Source: an uncultured Bacteroidales bacterium (GTDB lineage Bacteria; Bacteroidota; Bacteroidia; Bacteroidales; P3). Taken from it: a stretch of 64,000 nt of DNA. The translations under genes were made by a program, and so were the position numbers. The stretch is taken from NCBI GenBank assembly GCA_947167075.1, contig CAMVGR010000002.1, positions 1-64,000 on the forward strand, in the 5' to 3' direction. This document shows, one piece after another, positions 8,377-17,811 of the stretch. Numbering within the stretch: position 1 is the stretch's first letter; every line of letters begins with the position of its first letter. Below the pieces are notes generated by a model. It worked only from the letters and a program-made list of their open reading frames with translations, made no database searches and was not told the DNA's origin.

Positions 8377-8977
8377 GCGACTTAATACCATACTAAACAC
8401 ACTTCGACAAGAATGCCCGTGGGACAAATCGCAGACGATGAAAAGTCTACGATACCTCACTATTGAGGAAGTCCATGAACTCAGCGAAGCTATTATTGCA
8501 GAAGATACTGATAATCTGAAAAAAGAGCTTGGCGATTTAGCAATGCACATTCTTTTCTATTGCAAACTTGCCGAAGAACAAGGCCTTTTCACTACCGAAG
8601 ATGTCTACAATACAATCTGTGACAAACTTATTGCTCGCCATCCATTCATATATGACAAGGATAACTATAACGGAGAAAACTGGGAACAGCTGAAACTAAA
8701 AGAAAGAGGACATCGAGAAGTTTTAGATGGTGTTCCCAACACTCTTCCTTCTCTTATTAAGGCCCAAAGAATGTTGGAAAAAGTATCCGGTATTCAACAG
8801 GTTAAACACCCCAATGAATCTTCTTTTGAACTAAGCGAGAAAATGTCGGAAGAAGAATTTGGTGATATGCTATTCAAACTTGTCGATTGGGCTAGATGTC
8901 ATAATATCAACGCTGATAGTGCATTATGTATGGCCAACAACAAGTTTCGTCAAACATATTCTAATTCCGAACGATAA
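8348..8977 (+). CDS. mazG: Nucleoside triphosphate pyrophosphohydrolase MazG
   Basis: 209 residues, starting ATG inside the end of rel. The N-terminal catalytic helix pair carries CPWDKSQTMKSL and EEVHELSEAI, then KKELGDLAMHI; together these give the EExxE / ExxD metal-binding set of MazG. Near the C-terminus, EEFGDMLFKLVDWA is the second, degenerate repeat. The enzyme hydrolyses (d)NTPs to NMP and pyrophosphate, cleaning the nucleotide pool. In Escherichia coli mazG also lies downstream of relA and its product has been linked to lowering ppGpp during starvation, so the tight overlap here fits a shared stringent-response role (inference). Confidence 0.9.
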   Translation: MESKTYIAFERLNTILNTLRQECPWDKSQTMKSLRYLTIEEVHELSEAIIAEDTDNLKKELGDLAMHILFYCKLAEEQGLFTTEDVYNTICDKLIARHPFIYDKDNYNGENWEQLKLKERGHREVLDGVPNTLPSLIKAQRMLEKVSGIQQVKHPNESSFELSEKMSEEEFGDMLFKLVDWARCHNINADSALCMANNKFRQTYSNSER

Positions 8978-9037
8978 ACAATAATAATAGAAAATAGTCG
9001 TTTACTATTTTTTGCATTTTATATAGAGATAAACATT

Positions 9038-9451
9038 ATGGACTTAACAAACATTTTAGTCATTGCAGGCAAACCTGGCCTCAGCGAATTAGTATCACAA
9101 ACCAAAGGTGGTGCTATTGTAAAGAATCTTACATCTGGTTTAAAGTTTCCCGTTTTTAAGAATGATCGGATTAGCTCGTTAGGCGAAATCCGTATTTTCA
9201 CAAACACCGACGAATGTCCCCTACAGAAAGTGCTTCAGTCTATTTTTACCAAACTTGATGGTAAAGAAACTCCTTTCGATCCTGCAAAAGCAGAAAGTAC
9301 TATCATGTTCGACCTCCTATCCGATACTCTTCCTGAATATGACCATGATAGGGTACATGCATCAGATGTTAAGAAGATTTTCTCCTGGTATAATATCTTG
9401 TTAGGGGCTGGTAAAATCGACCTAGAAGAAGAACCTAACGAAGAACAATAG
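9038..9451 (+). CDS. DUF5606-family cytoplasmic protein
   Basis: 137 residues with the N-terminal pattern ILVIAGKPGLSELVSQTKGG that I associate with DUF5606, widespread in Bacteroidota and of unknown function. It has no signal peptide or membrane segment and ends in an acidic tail (DLEEEPNEEQ). It lies 60 bp after mazG and 11 bp before the lipoprotein gene, so it is probably in the same forward run. No catalytic motif is evident. Confidence 0.8.
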   Translation: MDLTNILVIAGKPGLSELVSQTKGGAIVKNLTSGLKFPVFKNDRISSLGEIRIFTNTDECPLQKVLQSIFTKLDGKETPFDPAKAESTIMFDLLSDTLPEYDHDRVHASDVKKIFSWYNILLGAGKIDLEEEPNEEQ

Positions 9452-9462
9452 CTCGTCTTCCA

Positions 9463-10476
9463 ATGAAAAGAATACTCCCATTATTAAGTGTCTTTACAGT
9501 CTTTGCTATACTTTCTTGCAAAGATGATACGAAAGATGTACCCATACCTGATCCTCAACCACAGATGGGAGTATTCCTTCCAGAAAAAAGTATAAACTAT
9601 ATCATTTACCCCGATGTAGCATCAGAGATTTGGGTATGGGAGGATTCTCTATTAATCGCCCTTGCTGACGACAATATGTGTGGAGGATACACGGAGAAAG
9701 CCTGGTTTGGATATAATAAAAACAGGCTAATATCATTCTCATCCACACTCAATGAGATACCCTATGAAGTATCCTACAGTTACATTGATAATAAATTAGA
9801 CCACGTGTCTGCATATAGTCTCGGTATGGATATACTGGAAGCCGGATTCTCATACTCAGACAAGTGTCATGTTCAGTCCGCAACACTCAACATTAATTCT
9901 GATCTGCTAGGACTAATCTCAAATCTATTTGGTTTTCGTATCCAACATCTAAATACCTATCTTCAGAAGAAAGCCACTAAGATGTCCTTCTCCGACCCTG
10001 TTCTCACAATGCAAATGCAATGGGATAATAATAACGTGTCACAGACTATCCTATCTGGCGATATTGAAGCCACTACCAATTTGGCAGAAATCCAAGCAAT
10101 GGTTGATCTCAAACCCCTGCTTGGTGCCTACGCCGACTTGCTTGATTTTCTTGCCGACACTACACCTATTCCCATGACTATCACTCTCCACGATACAATA
10201 GATTACACCCACGATAACCACACCAACCCTATATCTGGTCTACTGTATACTCTCGACGTTTCTGTACTGAACACCAATAATGTTATCACTTCTAGTCAGC
10301 ATGGAATAGCCAGTATCACACTCTATTTTTCAACTCCTTTTGGCACAATTCCCTTCACATTCCCGTATAATCTACCTCAGCAAACCGACAAATACACATA
10401 CGAATACGACAGCGATGGGTATCCCACCGAGGTCTTTCTAAATGGTGAATTAATTAAAACATACATTTACAATTAA
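9463..10476 (+). CDS. Lipoprotein, unknown function
   Basis: 337 residues. The N-terminus [19 protein letters not shown] is a signal peptidase II signal with the acylated Cys at residue 19, followed by charged and proline-rich spacer ([14 protein letters not shown]). The rest is predicted mostly beta, ending [19 protein letters not shown], a form often seen in Bacteroidales surface lipoproteins. No family recognised with certainty. It ends 4 bp before metG, so co-transcription is likely although the functions look unrelated. Confidence 0.75.
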   Translation: MKRILPLLSVFTVFAILSCKDDTKDVPIPDPQPQMGVFLPEKSINYIIYPDVASEIWVWEDSLLIALADDNMCGGYTEKAWFGYNKNRLISFSSTLNEIPYEVSYSYIDNKLDHVSAYSLGMDILEAGFSYSDKCHVQSATLNINSDLLGLISNLFGFRIQHLNTYLQKKATKMSFSDPVLTMQMQWDNNNVSQTILSGDIEATTNLAEIQAMVDLKPLLGAYADLLDFLADTTPIPMTITLHDTIDYTHDNHTNPISGLLYTLDVSVLNTNNVITSSQHGIASITLYFSTPFGTIPFTFPYNLPQQTDKYTYEYDSDGYPTEVFLNGELIKTYIYN

Positions 10477-10480
10477 TCGA

Positions 10481-12544
10481 ATGATTTACACAGACAAAGA
10501 CAAGAAGTACAAACGATATACCGTCACTTCGGCACTGCCCTATGCCAATGGGCCAGTACATATTGGACATTTAGCGGGTGTGTATGTCCCTGCCGACGTT
10601 TATGTTCGTTACCTGCGTGCCCAAGGCGAGAATGTGATGTTCATTGGCGGAAGCGATGAGCACGGCGTACCCATTACGATCAAAGCACGCAAAGAAGGTG
10701 TCTCTCCCCAAGACATAGTAGACCGTTACCATAAGATTATCAAGGACTCATTCGCAGAACTAGGTATTTCCTTCGATATTTATAGTCGAACCTCGTCCAA
10801 GGAGCATCATGAGACCGCAGCAGCCTACTTCAAAAAGCTTTACGATGAGGGCAAATTCGTCGAAAAGACATCAATGCAATACTTCGACGAAGAGGCACAG
10901 CAATTTCTTGCCGACCGATACATCACTGGCACCTGCCCTCATTGTGGCAACGAGCACGCCTACGGCGATCAGTGCGAAGCATGTGGCACATCTCTCAACG
11001 CCACCGATCTCATTAATCCAAAAAGCGCTCTTAGCGGTTCAAAACCAATACTGAAGGAAACAAAACATTGGTTTCTACCTCTCGATAAAGACGAACCTTG
11101 GCTGCGTCAGTGGATACTGGAAGAGCACAAAGGTGATTGGAAAACAAATGTCTACGGACAATGCAAATCGTGGATCGATGCCGGTCTTCAACCTCGTGCC
11201 GTCACACGCGACCTCGATTGGGGTGTAAAAGTGCCTATCGAAGGGGCCGATGGTAAAGTACTCTATGTATGGTTCGACGCACCAATAGGATACATCTCTT
11301 TCACCAAACAACTGAAGGGTGACGATTGGGAGAAATGGTGGAAAAGCCAAGATACCAAACTTGTTCATTTCATCGGCAAAGACAACATAGTCTTTCATTG
11401 CATCATCTTCCCCTCCATGCTCCATGCCGAAGGATCCTATATTCTACCCGCCAACGTGCCTGCCAACGAATTCCTCAACCTCGAGGGTGATAAAATCAGC
11501 ACATCTCGCAACTGGGCAGTTTGGCTACACGAATATCTGAAAGACTTCCCAGGCAAACAAGACGTACTTCGCTATACCCTCTGCAGCAATGCGCCCGAAA
11601 CCAAAGACAACGATTTTACCTGGAAAGACTTCCAACTGAAGAACAACAGCGAACTGGTCGCCATCCTTGGCAACTTCGTCAACCGAACTCTCGTGCTTAC
11701 ACACAAGTTCTACAATGGGAAGGTGCCGGCATACGGTACTACCACTGCCATGGAAGAAGAGGTAATCAGAGATTTATCCACTTTCCCCGAGCGAATCGGC
11801 CGCAGCATCGAAACCTATCGTTTCCGCGAGGCCCTCAGCGAGATGATGAATCTTGCACGCCTGGGAAACAAATACCTCACCGACACCGAACCGTGGAAAC
11901 TCATCAAAACCGATCCAGAACGCACTGCGACGGTAATGAACCTCTCTCTGCAGATCTGTGCCAATTTAGCTATCCTATGCGCCCCCTTCTTGCCATTTAC
12001 TGCAGATAAAATGCACCGCATTATGAACCTGCAGGCCTTAGGATGGAAAGATGCCGGCCACATCGGACTGATGATGGAAGGTCATCAGATCGATCAACCC
12101 GAACTCCTTTTCGAACAAATCAGCGACGAAGCTATTCAAGCACAGGTAGATCGTTTGCAAGCCACCAAAGCACAAAATGCACTCAATGCATGGCAACCTG
12201 CCGAGATAAAGCCGCAAGTTACTATCGACGACTTCGGTCGTATGGACATCCGCGTTGCCACTATCCTCGAATGCTCCAAGGTGCCCAAGGCAGATAAACT
12301 GTTGATGTTCAAACTCGACGACGGCACAGGCACCCCACGAACCATCGTCAGCGGAATTGCTAAATACTACCCCGATCCACAGGCTTTGGTTGGACGCCAA
12401 GTGTGTTTCATCGCCAACTTCCCGCCTCGCAAGCTCAAGGGTGTTGAAAGTCAAGGCATGATCCTAAGTGCCGAGGATAAAGATGGACGTCTTGTCTTGC
12501 TTTCGCCTAGCGACTTTGTCACTCCCGGTTGTAATATCGGATAA
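10481..12544 (+). CDS. metG: Methionine-tRNA ligase with C-terminal tRNA-binding domain
   Basis: 687 residues, the long form. HIGH is at 27-30, the zinc knuckle Cys residues are 152, 155, 165 and 168, and the KMSKS loop appears as KISTS (338-342), a common variant. The anticodon-binding helical domain follows, and the last 110 residues (from about [18 protein letters not shown]) form the EMAP-II-like tRNA-binding domain used for dimerisation. It charges initiator and elongator tRNA-Met. A strong terminator follows. Confidence 0.96.
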   Translation: MIYTDKDKKYKRYTVTSALPYANGPVHIGHLAGVYVPADVYVRYLRAQGENVMFIGGSDEHGVPITIKARKEGVSPQDIVDRYHKIIKDSFAELGISFDIYSRTSSKEHHETAAAYFKKLYDEGKFVEKTSMQYFDEEAQQFLADRYITGTCPHCGNEHAYGDQCEACGTSLNATDLINPKSALSGSKPILKETKHWFLPLDKDEPWLRQWILEEHKGDWKTNVYGQCKSWIDAGLQPRAVTRDLDWGVKVPIEGADGKVLYVWFDAPIGYISFTKQLKGDDWEKWWKSQDTKLVHFIGKDNIVFHCIIFPSMLHAEGSYILPANVPANEFLNLEGDKISTSRNWAVWLHEYLKDFPGKQDVLRYTLCSNAPETKDNDFTWKDFQLKNNSELVAILGNFVNRTLVLTHKFYNGKVPAYGTTTAMEEEVIRDLSTFPERIGRSIETYRFREALSEMMNLARLGNKYLTDTEPWKLIKTDPERTATVMNLSLQICANLAILCAPFLPFTADKMHRIMNLQALGWKDAGHIGLMMEGHQIDQPELLFEQISDEAIQAQVDRLQATKAQNALNAWQPAEIKPQVTIDDFGRMDIRVATILECSKVPKADKLLMFKLDDGTGTPRTIVSGIAKYYPDPQALVGRQVCFIANFPPRKLKGVESQGMILSAEDKDGRLVLLSPSDFVTPGCNIG

Positions 12545-12573
12545 GATAAATTACACATACATAAAGCAACAGT

Positions 12574-12608
12574 AAGCGAGCGAGGTATGTTGCCTCGCTC
12601 GCTTTTTT
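12574..12608 (+). terminator. Intrinsic terminator of metG
   Basis: Twelve-bp perfect stem AAGCGAGCGAGG / CCTCGCTCGCTT (12574-12585 with 12593-12604), a 7-nt loop and six T. Confidence 0.95.
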
Positions 12609-12636
12609 ATACCCCTCAGGGTATTGAACACGGTGA

Positions 12637-13296
12637 CTAACTAATTGTTCCCATTCCAACATATTCGCTATCGGAGTTATTCCCCCTGTTGCTTGTGTCT
12701 CCACCTACAACGAACCCGTACACATACACCTTTGTACCTTGCCATCCACTCGGCACTTCAACGCTGACGGAGCTGTCTCCTCGCAATGCGGTTCCATCGC
12801 TCAGTGCACTGGTTCCCAACTCTTCATTGTATAGAGCCACGTACACCACATCCTGTCCACTGGTGCCGTATGTGCCACTATGGTTGGCTGCTATTGGCAC
12901 CTGCACTTGCGAGGGCTCAGTGAAGACCGGAGTACCAAATCTCACACCGGTCATCGTACCCTTGCTCACCATCAAGTCCGAGTATGTGACTTGCAGACTG
13001 TCGGCAGATTCTCCTTGAATGGCACCATAGTTTATCTTCAGAAATGCGTTGCCTTCTGTGATTCGGCTACTCTTTGCATAGGACTTCATACCTATTGCTA
13101 GAGCTTGATACATCGTGGCCGCCAACTTCGCTAGCTTAGCAAATCGTGCTCTCATCAACTGCTGTGCCTCCGTGTTGGGGTCGTGCACCTTACCCTGGTA
13201 GGACGAATAGACCATCTTGCCCTTCCACTTGCGACCCACTGCAGGGCCCAGTTTACCGATTTGATCACCCATGTAACCTTTAAAATTTACACTCAT
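12637..13296 (-). CDS. DUF6266 family protein, copy 1
   Basis: 219 residues. The N-terminus (FKGYMGDQIGKLGPAVGRKW then KGK) shares the GKxGPxVGxxWxG signature with two other proteins in this window (14885-15694 and 43767-44579). All three continue with an N-P-N/R-T-E/L-x-Q segment and a helix, then beta-rich sequence. I assign DUF6266, a Bacteroidota family of unknown function. No signal peptide or membrane segment is seen. The start at 13296 follows an AGAAAGGAAC ribosome-binding site; the longer reading from 13380 has a composition unlike the rest. Confidence 0.75.
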   Translation of the reverse strand: MSVNFKGYMGDQIGKLGPAVGRKWKGKMVYSSYQGKVHDPNTEAQQLMRARFAKLAKLAATMYQALAIGMKSYAKSSRITEGNAFLKINYGAIQGESADSLQVTYSDLMVSKGTMTGVRFGTPVFTEPSQVQVPIAANHSGTYGTSGQDVVYVALYNEELGTSALSDGTALRGDSSVSVEVPSGWQGTKVYVYGFVVGGDTSNRGNNSDSEYVGMGTIS

Positions 13297-13662
13297 TGTT
13301 TTGTTCCTTTCTGTTTTTGTTAGACTGTTTGTGTTTCTTTCTTGTCGGTCGCGACGACACTTACCAATATAGTGTGGCAATGGAAAAAACCACTTTTTCG
13401 TGTCAGATTGTTACACGTATATATAAAACTATTACCTATCGTTACAACTGTCACCGGTGTACAGAGGGCGACAATACAAGCCAACTTACTATGGATTGGC
13501 AATCGCTAAAAAGAGTCAATTACTATAATAATAAAGATGTTGAGAAAGAAAAAGACCAGCACATTTCACATAAACATCATAGAATCAACTACATAAACCA
13601 CCACACGCATTCGAAATGGAAAATTATGCAAACTCTATGGAAATTTCCTCACACTTTTTTTC
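13297..13662. other. Divergent intergenic region
   Basis: 366 bp between the reverse DUF6266 gene and the forward Ser/Arg-rich gene. It is AT-rich with short, poorly conserved reading frames on both strands that I regard as chance. No RNA gene, repeat or clear reverse promoter is visible. Confidence 0.5.
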
Positions 13663-13670
13663 TACTTTTG
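13663..13670 (+). promoter_or_regulatory. -7 element of the Ser/Arg-rich secreted protein
   Basis: TACTTTTG with a pyrimidine-rich upstream stretch but no clear TTTG at -33. A strong ribosome-binding site (AAAGGAG, 13705-13711) lies between it and the ATG at 13719. Confidence 0.6.
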
Positions 13671-13718
13671 CAATCAGGAAATAATAGAAGAAATAAAATA
13701 AAAGAAAGGAGTTAAGAT

Positions 13719-14816
13719 ATGAAAATCTCGAAAGTAACAGTCCTCTTGATGGCAGCCTTGGCACTCAGTGCCACACCTGCCGTGGCACAAAGGGGAGGCG
13801 GTAGCCGGAGCGGTGGCGGTAGCCACAGCAGCTCCATGAGCAGCAGCCGGTCGAGCAGCTCATCGTCGAGCCGTAGCAGCAGTTCCTTCAGCGGAAGTAG
13901 CCGCTCCTCGTCATCGAGCAGCCGCAGCAGTTCCTTCAGCGGGAGCAGCCGGTCATCCTCGTCGCCAAGCCGTAGTAGCAGCTCTTACAGCGGGAGCAGC
14001 CGCTCCTCGTCGTCGAGCAGTCGCAGCTCGATGGGCACCACGCGCAGCGAGCGTGGCAACTATGGCACCGCACGTACCGAACGCGGCAATAGCAGTGCCG
14101 AACGTGCCACCGTCCGCGGCGGCGAACGTGGAGGCCACTATGGAGTACGGGGCCGCGAAGCCGGTCGCACCACACCCAGCGACCGCACCGCCGCCAAACG
14201 CGACAGCAGAGCCTACGATGCAAAAACACCTAACGGGAGCCGTATGGCACCTGCAGGAGCCACGTCTGCATCTGGTCGTCCACACGCCAACCCCAGTGTA
14301 CGCGACGGATTCACCAACGGCGGCTATGCACGCCCAGGTCACCCTGGCGGATATATGCCTCCTGCAGACCGTCCCATCCATCCAGCACCCTACTTCCACC
14401 ACCCTTGGCATGGATATATGGTACACTGCCACCCCATCTTCTGGGACCCCATACCTCCTCGCCCCTGGTACTGGCCTGGCTTCTGGCTCTACTGCAACAG
14501 CTACTGGTATGACTATCATGTGACAGATGTCGTAGTGGTTCGCGAATATGTGCAAGACACCTACCACGTCGACATGATCACCTACGGCATCAGTGGCGAC
14601 ATCATGTACGCTATCGTCCGCGACGGAGGCAACACCTACCTGCAGGTATACGACAAAAACGACCACCTGCTGGCCGAGCAGAAAATCAATCGTAAATACT
14701 GCAACATGGTGATCGACAGCGAAAACGGAGGCTGCTGGATCAGCAAGAAAAACAATAAGGATCCTCTCCTCTTCATCTGGGCCGACGGTCAACTGCTCAT
14801 CTACGAAGAAGACTAA
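13719..14816 (+). CDS. Secreted low-complexity Ser/Arg-rich protein
   Basis: 365 residues. A signal peptide (cleaved after AVAQ, residue 24) leads into RGGGSRSGGGS and then about 80 residues of imperfect repeats built from SGSSRSSSSSSRSSS, repeated four times. Residues 107-210 are Arg/Gly/Thr-rich and also disordered. The C-terminal 150 residues look folded: a Trp/Pro/His/Tyr-rich stretch (WYWPGFWLYCNSYWYD) followed by a beta-strand domain ending in an acidic tail. Serines are encoded by mixed AGC/TCG/TCC codons, so the repeat is maintained at protein level as well as DNA level. It is likely exported to periplasm or surface. Function unknown; a strong ribosome-binding site suggests high expression. 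Confidence 0.85.
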   Translation: MKISKVTVLLMAALALSATPAVAQRGGGSRSGGGSHSSSMSSSRSSSSSSSRSSSSFSGSSRSSSSSSRSSSFSGSSRSSSSPSRSSSSYSGSSRSSSSSSRSSMGTTRSERGNYGTARTERGNSSAERATVRGGERGGHYGVRGREAGRTTPSDRTAAKRDSRAYDAKTPNGSRMAPAGATSASGRPHANPSVRDGFTNGGYARPGHPGGYMPPADRPIHPAPYFHHPWHGYMVHCHPIFWDPIPPRPWYWPGFWLYCNSYWYDYHVTDVVVVREYVQDTYHVDMITYGISGDIMYAIVRDGGNTYLQVYDKNDHLLAEQKINRKYCNMVIDSENGGCWISKKNNKDPLLFIWADGQLLIYEED

Positions 14817-14843
14817 TCATCACTCACAAACCTCTGGCCTAAT

Positions 14844-14886
14844 CCGTGGGTTGCAATGCACAGCATTACAACCCGCGGTTTTTTTT
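14844..14886 (+). terminator. Intrinsic terminator of the Ser/Arg-rich gene
   Basis: Stem CCGTGGGTTG / CAACCCGCGG (14844-14853 with 14869-14878, one G-U pair) extended by inner pairs, followed by eight T. The T run touches the stop of the convergent DUF6266 gene. Confidence 0.85.
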
Positions 14887-15694
14887 ACTCAGGTGGGGAA
14901 TGGAGTGGCAGATCTGAGAAGAGATCCACACTTTTCGTCATAGAATCAGATGGTTGCAACGGCAAATCATCCTGTTCGCCATTGCTCTTACTGGCTATAT
15001 CGACAAATTCTTTCCAGTCATTGTTGATGGGTATATAGCGACCCCGATTCTCGTAATGGTTCACGCAGCCTACCCCTATATAGGTACTTTCCGACGAACG
15101 CCCTTCGCGATCTATCACAAATCCATACAGATGCACCTCGACTCCAGACCAATGCTGTGGCAACCTCATACTCAACGACTTCTGTCGTCGCTCGACAGGG
15201 GCAGAAAGAAATCCCTCCTCCAATTCCGGTGCATACACATATACATATATCTTGTCCGACGAAGAGGCACGGAAACTCATCGTATTTTTCTCAAACTCGA
15301 CAACTATGGTCTCATTCTCCTCAAAACGAGGAGACTTGAAATAGACGTCGGCTGCCGCACCTGAAGCTATCTTCAACTTGGAATAGTCTACACTCAACAC
15401 ACCATTCTCGCTATGGAAGTGCTGCTTGTTCTGGCGAACGAAATAGTTGCCCTCTGTCATCTGGGCCTCCTCTGCACGACGAGCAAAACCCAGCTGCAAT
15501 GCAGCCGTTGCCTTCGATGCAAAACGCACCATGCTCACAAACCAGTCGCGCTGATGCTGCTGCATAAGTGTGTTGGGATAGTTCACCTGACGGTTGTACG
15601 CCCTCATACAGGCCTTCCCTTTCCACAGGTAGCCTACCACTGGCCCTACTTTGCCTACAAAAGGCCCATTAATACCTTGATAAATCAGTGCCAT
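14885..15694 (-). CDS. DUF6266 family protein, copy 2
   Basis: 269 residues starting MALIYQGINGPFVGKVGPVV with the shared WKGKACMRA motif, then YPNTLMQQHQRDWF, an Ala-rich helix, TEGNYFVRQN, and beta-rich sequence. Copies 2 and 3 resemble each other more than copy 1 (shared FEKN, YAYAP/YVYAPE, GxLSAPV/YLTAPV and GVEVHLYGFV/GSEVHLYLMV stretches). The C-terminal 55 residues are polar and probably disordered. No export signal. Function unknown. A 12-bp direct repeat lies upstream (15739-15772). Confidence 0.8.
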   Translation of the reverse strand: MALIYQGINGPFVGKVGPVVGYLWKGKACMRAYNRQVNYPNTLMQQHQRDWFVSMVRFASKATAALQLGFARRAEEAQMTEGNYFVRQNKQHFHSENGVLSVDYSKLKIASGAAADVYFKSPRFEENETIVVEFEKNTMSFRASSSDKIYVYVYAPELEEGFLSAPVERRQKSLSMRLPQHWSGVEVHLYGFVIDREGRSSESTYIGVGCVNHYENRGRYIPINNDWKEFVDIASKSNGEQDDLPLQPSDSMTKSVDLFSDLPLHSPPE

Positions 15695-15738
15695 AAGTTT
15701 ACATTCTTCGTGTCTGTACGTTTTTTAACGGCAGAATG

Positions 15739-15772
15739 TACATTTTATTGTCGCATCATCTACATTTTATTG
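15739..15772. repeat. 12-bp direct repeat upstream of DUF6266 copy 2
   Basis: TACATTTTATTG occurs at 15739-15750 and exactly again at 15761-15772, 22 bp apart (two helical turns), 45-80 bp before the DUF6266 start. It could be a regulator binding site. Confidence 0.5.
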
Positions 15773-15902
15773 AAGAAGCCATGAAGGAGAAAGGAAGAAC
15801 ATAGAGCATCCACAATACGGAAATAGAAGGAGTTAGGCATGGCGAAAAACCATGCATAAGGTGCGAAAAATTTTTTTTTTCTATTACTTTTATACAGCAC
15901 CC

Positions 15903-17741
15903 TCACCGAGAGGTGACAGGGCTGTCAGGATAGAGCCGCATGAGGCACTCGCGACAATCAAATTCCAATCGGTAACGGCGCCCGTTGTTGAGCAGGTACA
16001 ACTCCTCGTCGCGTCCGATATTGACCCTCGGACGGTTTTGACTTTTTCCACATCGGCAGCAGCCAAGTTCGAACCGGATACAGTATTTTGTGGTCATGAG
16101 TGCATGCCCCTCAAACTGGGCCGTCTGCTCCAGTCCGCGCTCTGCGACCGAGGCTCCATGACGCTGATAGAACTGTTCCGCTTTTCGGTTCACCACATTG
16201 GCACGATAGTCTACTACCTGCGACGGGAAGGGCGAGGAGGTAGGCAGAGTGGTGACATCTGCAGGGCGGAAGTGAGCCGTACGCTCGTTCTCGAGCATCG
16301 ACCCCAGCGTGCGACGCATTTCGTTTAGCATTCCGATGGTGAGAAACCACTGGCCACGGGTATTGTCGTCGACCTGCATGGCCTCGAAGGGGGTGCCGCC
16401 CAGCTTCGAAAGCTGTTTGACGACAAGCTCCGACATACGACCGGGGTTGTCGGACGGGATATGCTCGGCCTCGACTGCATGCGATATTTCAATACCGTCC
16501 TCGTCGGTTGCCGAAAGGCAGAATCCCTGGCTCGTAGCGGCAAACCCGAGTCTCACCCCTACCCTGCGCTCGGCTGTGCGACCTTGCAATTGCTGCTCGA
16601 ATTGGTGGTCGTTATTGCGCCACAGGATAGCACCCTTGTGGATTTCGGGCATACGGTTCGGAACCACCGTTGAGCCATGCACCTCGTTGACGAGGAACCC
16701 TTGAAGGCGGTTGTCCTCGTCGAACCAACAGAGACCATCGCCACTAACGATCTGCTCCGATGTCTTTATCTTTAGTGCGTTTTTTTCCACCTGAAGCACT
16801 GTCCCTATCTTTTTTCCACGCGACTTCTGGGTATCGATCGAAGCCATCGGCTGCCGATGGCAGAGAAAATAATCGGTGAATCCGCGATTGAACGTGCGTT
16901 CCGGATCGGGAGTGAAGTAGAATGTACACTTACCACTCGATGCCCTTTCGCGACCCTCCATCACACTGTCGAGCAGGCTACGGTAGTAGGCGGTGATATT
17001 CTTCACATAGGAAAGGTCCTTTAGCCGACCTTCGATTTTGAACGAAGACACGCCTGCATCTATCATAGAAACAAGATGTTGGCTAGCATTAAAGTCTTTT
17101 AGCGACAGCAAATGCCGATCCTTGACAAGGGTGCGACCGTCGGCAGCGACCAGATCGTATCGGCTACGGCAAGGCTGGGTGCAGGCACCCCGATTGCCAC
17201 TTCGATTGCTCACATACTGGCTTATATAGCATTGTCCGCTGTAGCTTACACACAGTGCACCATGCACAAAAGACTCAATCTCGACAGAAGTGGCTTCACG
17301 GATAGCCTTTATCTGCTCCAAAGAGGTCTCACGAGCCAGAATAACGCGACGCATACCAACTGATTCCATGAATTTTACACGCTCTGGTGTGGAATTGTGG
17401 CACTGTGTGCTGGCGTGGAGGGCAATGGGGGGAAGGTCGCACTCCAGCAGACCCATGTCCTGCACTATCAGTGCATCTACACCTTCGTTGTAGAGCTGCC
17501 TAATCATAGCAACAGCAGGTTCCATCTCGTCATCGAAAAGAAGGGTATTGACTGTGGCAAAGACCTTGGCACCAAAGAGATGGGCATATCGGACCAATCT
17601 AGAAATATCCTCGATTGTGTTGGTGGCCGCTTGGCGAGCACCGTACGACGGAGCTCCTATATAAAGTGCATCGGCACCATGGTTGACGGCCTCGATTCCA
17701 TACTGAAGATTCTTGGCCGGTGAGAGCAATTCCAATTTCAT
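15903..17741 (-). CDS. U32 peptidase-family protein (RNA hydroxylation type, RlhA/TrhP-like)
   Basis: 612 residues from the ATG at 17741 (MKLELLSPAKNLQYGIEAV). The N-terminal TIM-barrel half contains the family signature with clustered cysteines: C-VSYSGQC-YIS, then NRGACTQPCR, which in characterised members bind an iron-sulfur cluster with a further Cys. The long C-terminal half resembles DUF3656 as in Escherichia coli RlhA (about 650 residues), which hydroxylates a cytidine of 23S rRNA using prephenate; the shorter relative TrhP acts on tRNA wobble uridine. Peptidase activity is unlikely. The divergent neighbour aroB belongs to the shikimate pathway that makes prephenate, an intriguing but unproven link. 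Confidence 0.85.
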   Translation of the reverse strand: MKLELLSPAKNLQYGIEAVNHGADALYIGAPSYGARQAATNTIEDISRLVRYAHLFGAKVFATVNTLLFDDEMEPAVAMIRQLYNEGVDALIVQDMGLLECDLPPIALHASTQCHNSTPERVKFMESVGMRRVILARETSLEQIKAIREATSVEIESFVHGALCVSYSGQCYISQYVSNRSGNRGACTQPCRSRYDLVAADGRTLVKDRHLLSLKDFNASQHLVSMIDAGVSSFKIEGRLKDLSYVKNITAYYRSLLDSVMEGRERASSGKCTFYFTPDPERTFNRGFTDYFLCHRQPMASIDTQKSRGKKIGTVLQVEKNALKIKTSEQIVSGDGLCWFDEDNRLQGFLVNEVHGSTVVPNRMPEIHKGAILWRNNDHQFEQQLQGRTAERRVGVRLGFAATSQGFCLSATDEDGIEISHAVEAEHIPSDNPGRMSELVVKQLSKLGGTPFEAMQVDDNTRGQWFLTIGMLNEMRRTLGSMLENERTAHFRPADVTTLPTSSPFPSQVVDYRANVVNRKAEQFYQRHGASVAERGLEQTAQFEGHALMTTKYCIRFELGCCRCGKSQNRPRVNIGRDEELYLLNNGRRYRLEFDCRECLMRLYPDSPVTSR

Positions 17742-17811
17742 GCATAATAAACGGGAAGTAAACACTTTTTATTGCATAATAATTTGTGTATTGGAGCGTT
17801 ATTTAATAACA

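Noticed and set aside
13953-14792. 279-codon minus-strand frame opposite the Ser/Arg-rich gene
   Set aside because: Long only because the repeat DNA lacks stop triplets on the opposite strand; Ala/Val/Gly-rich with no domain.
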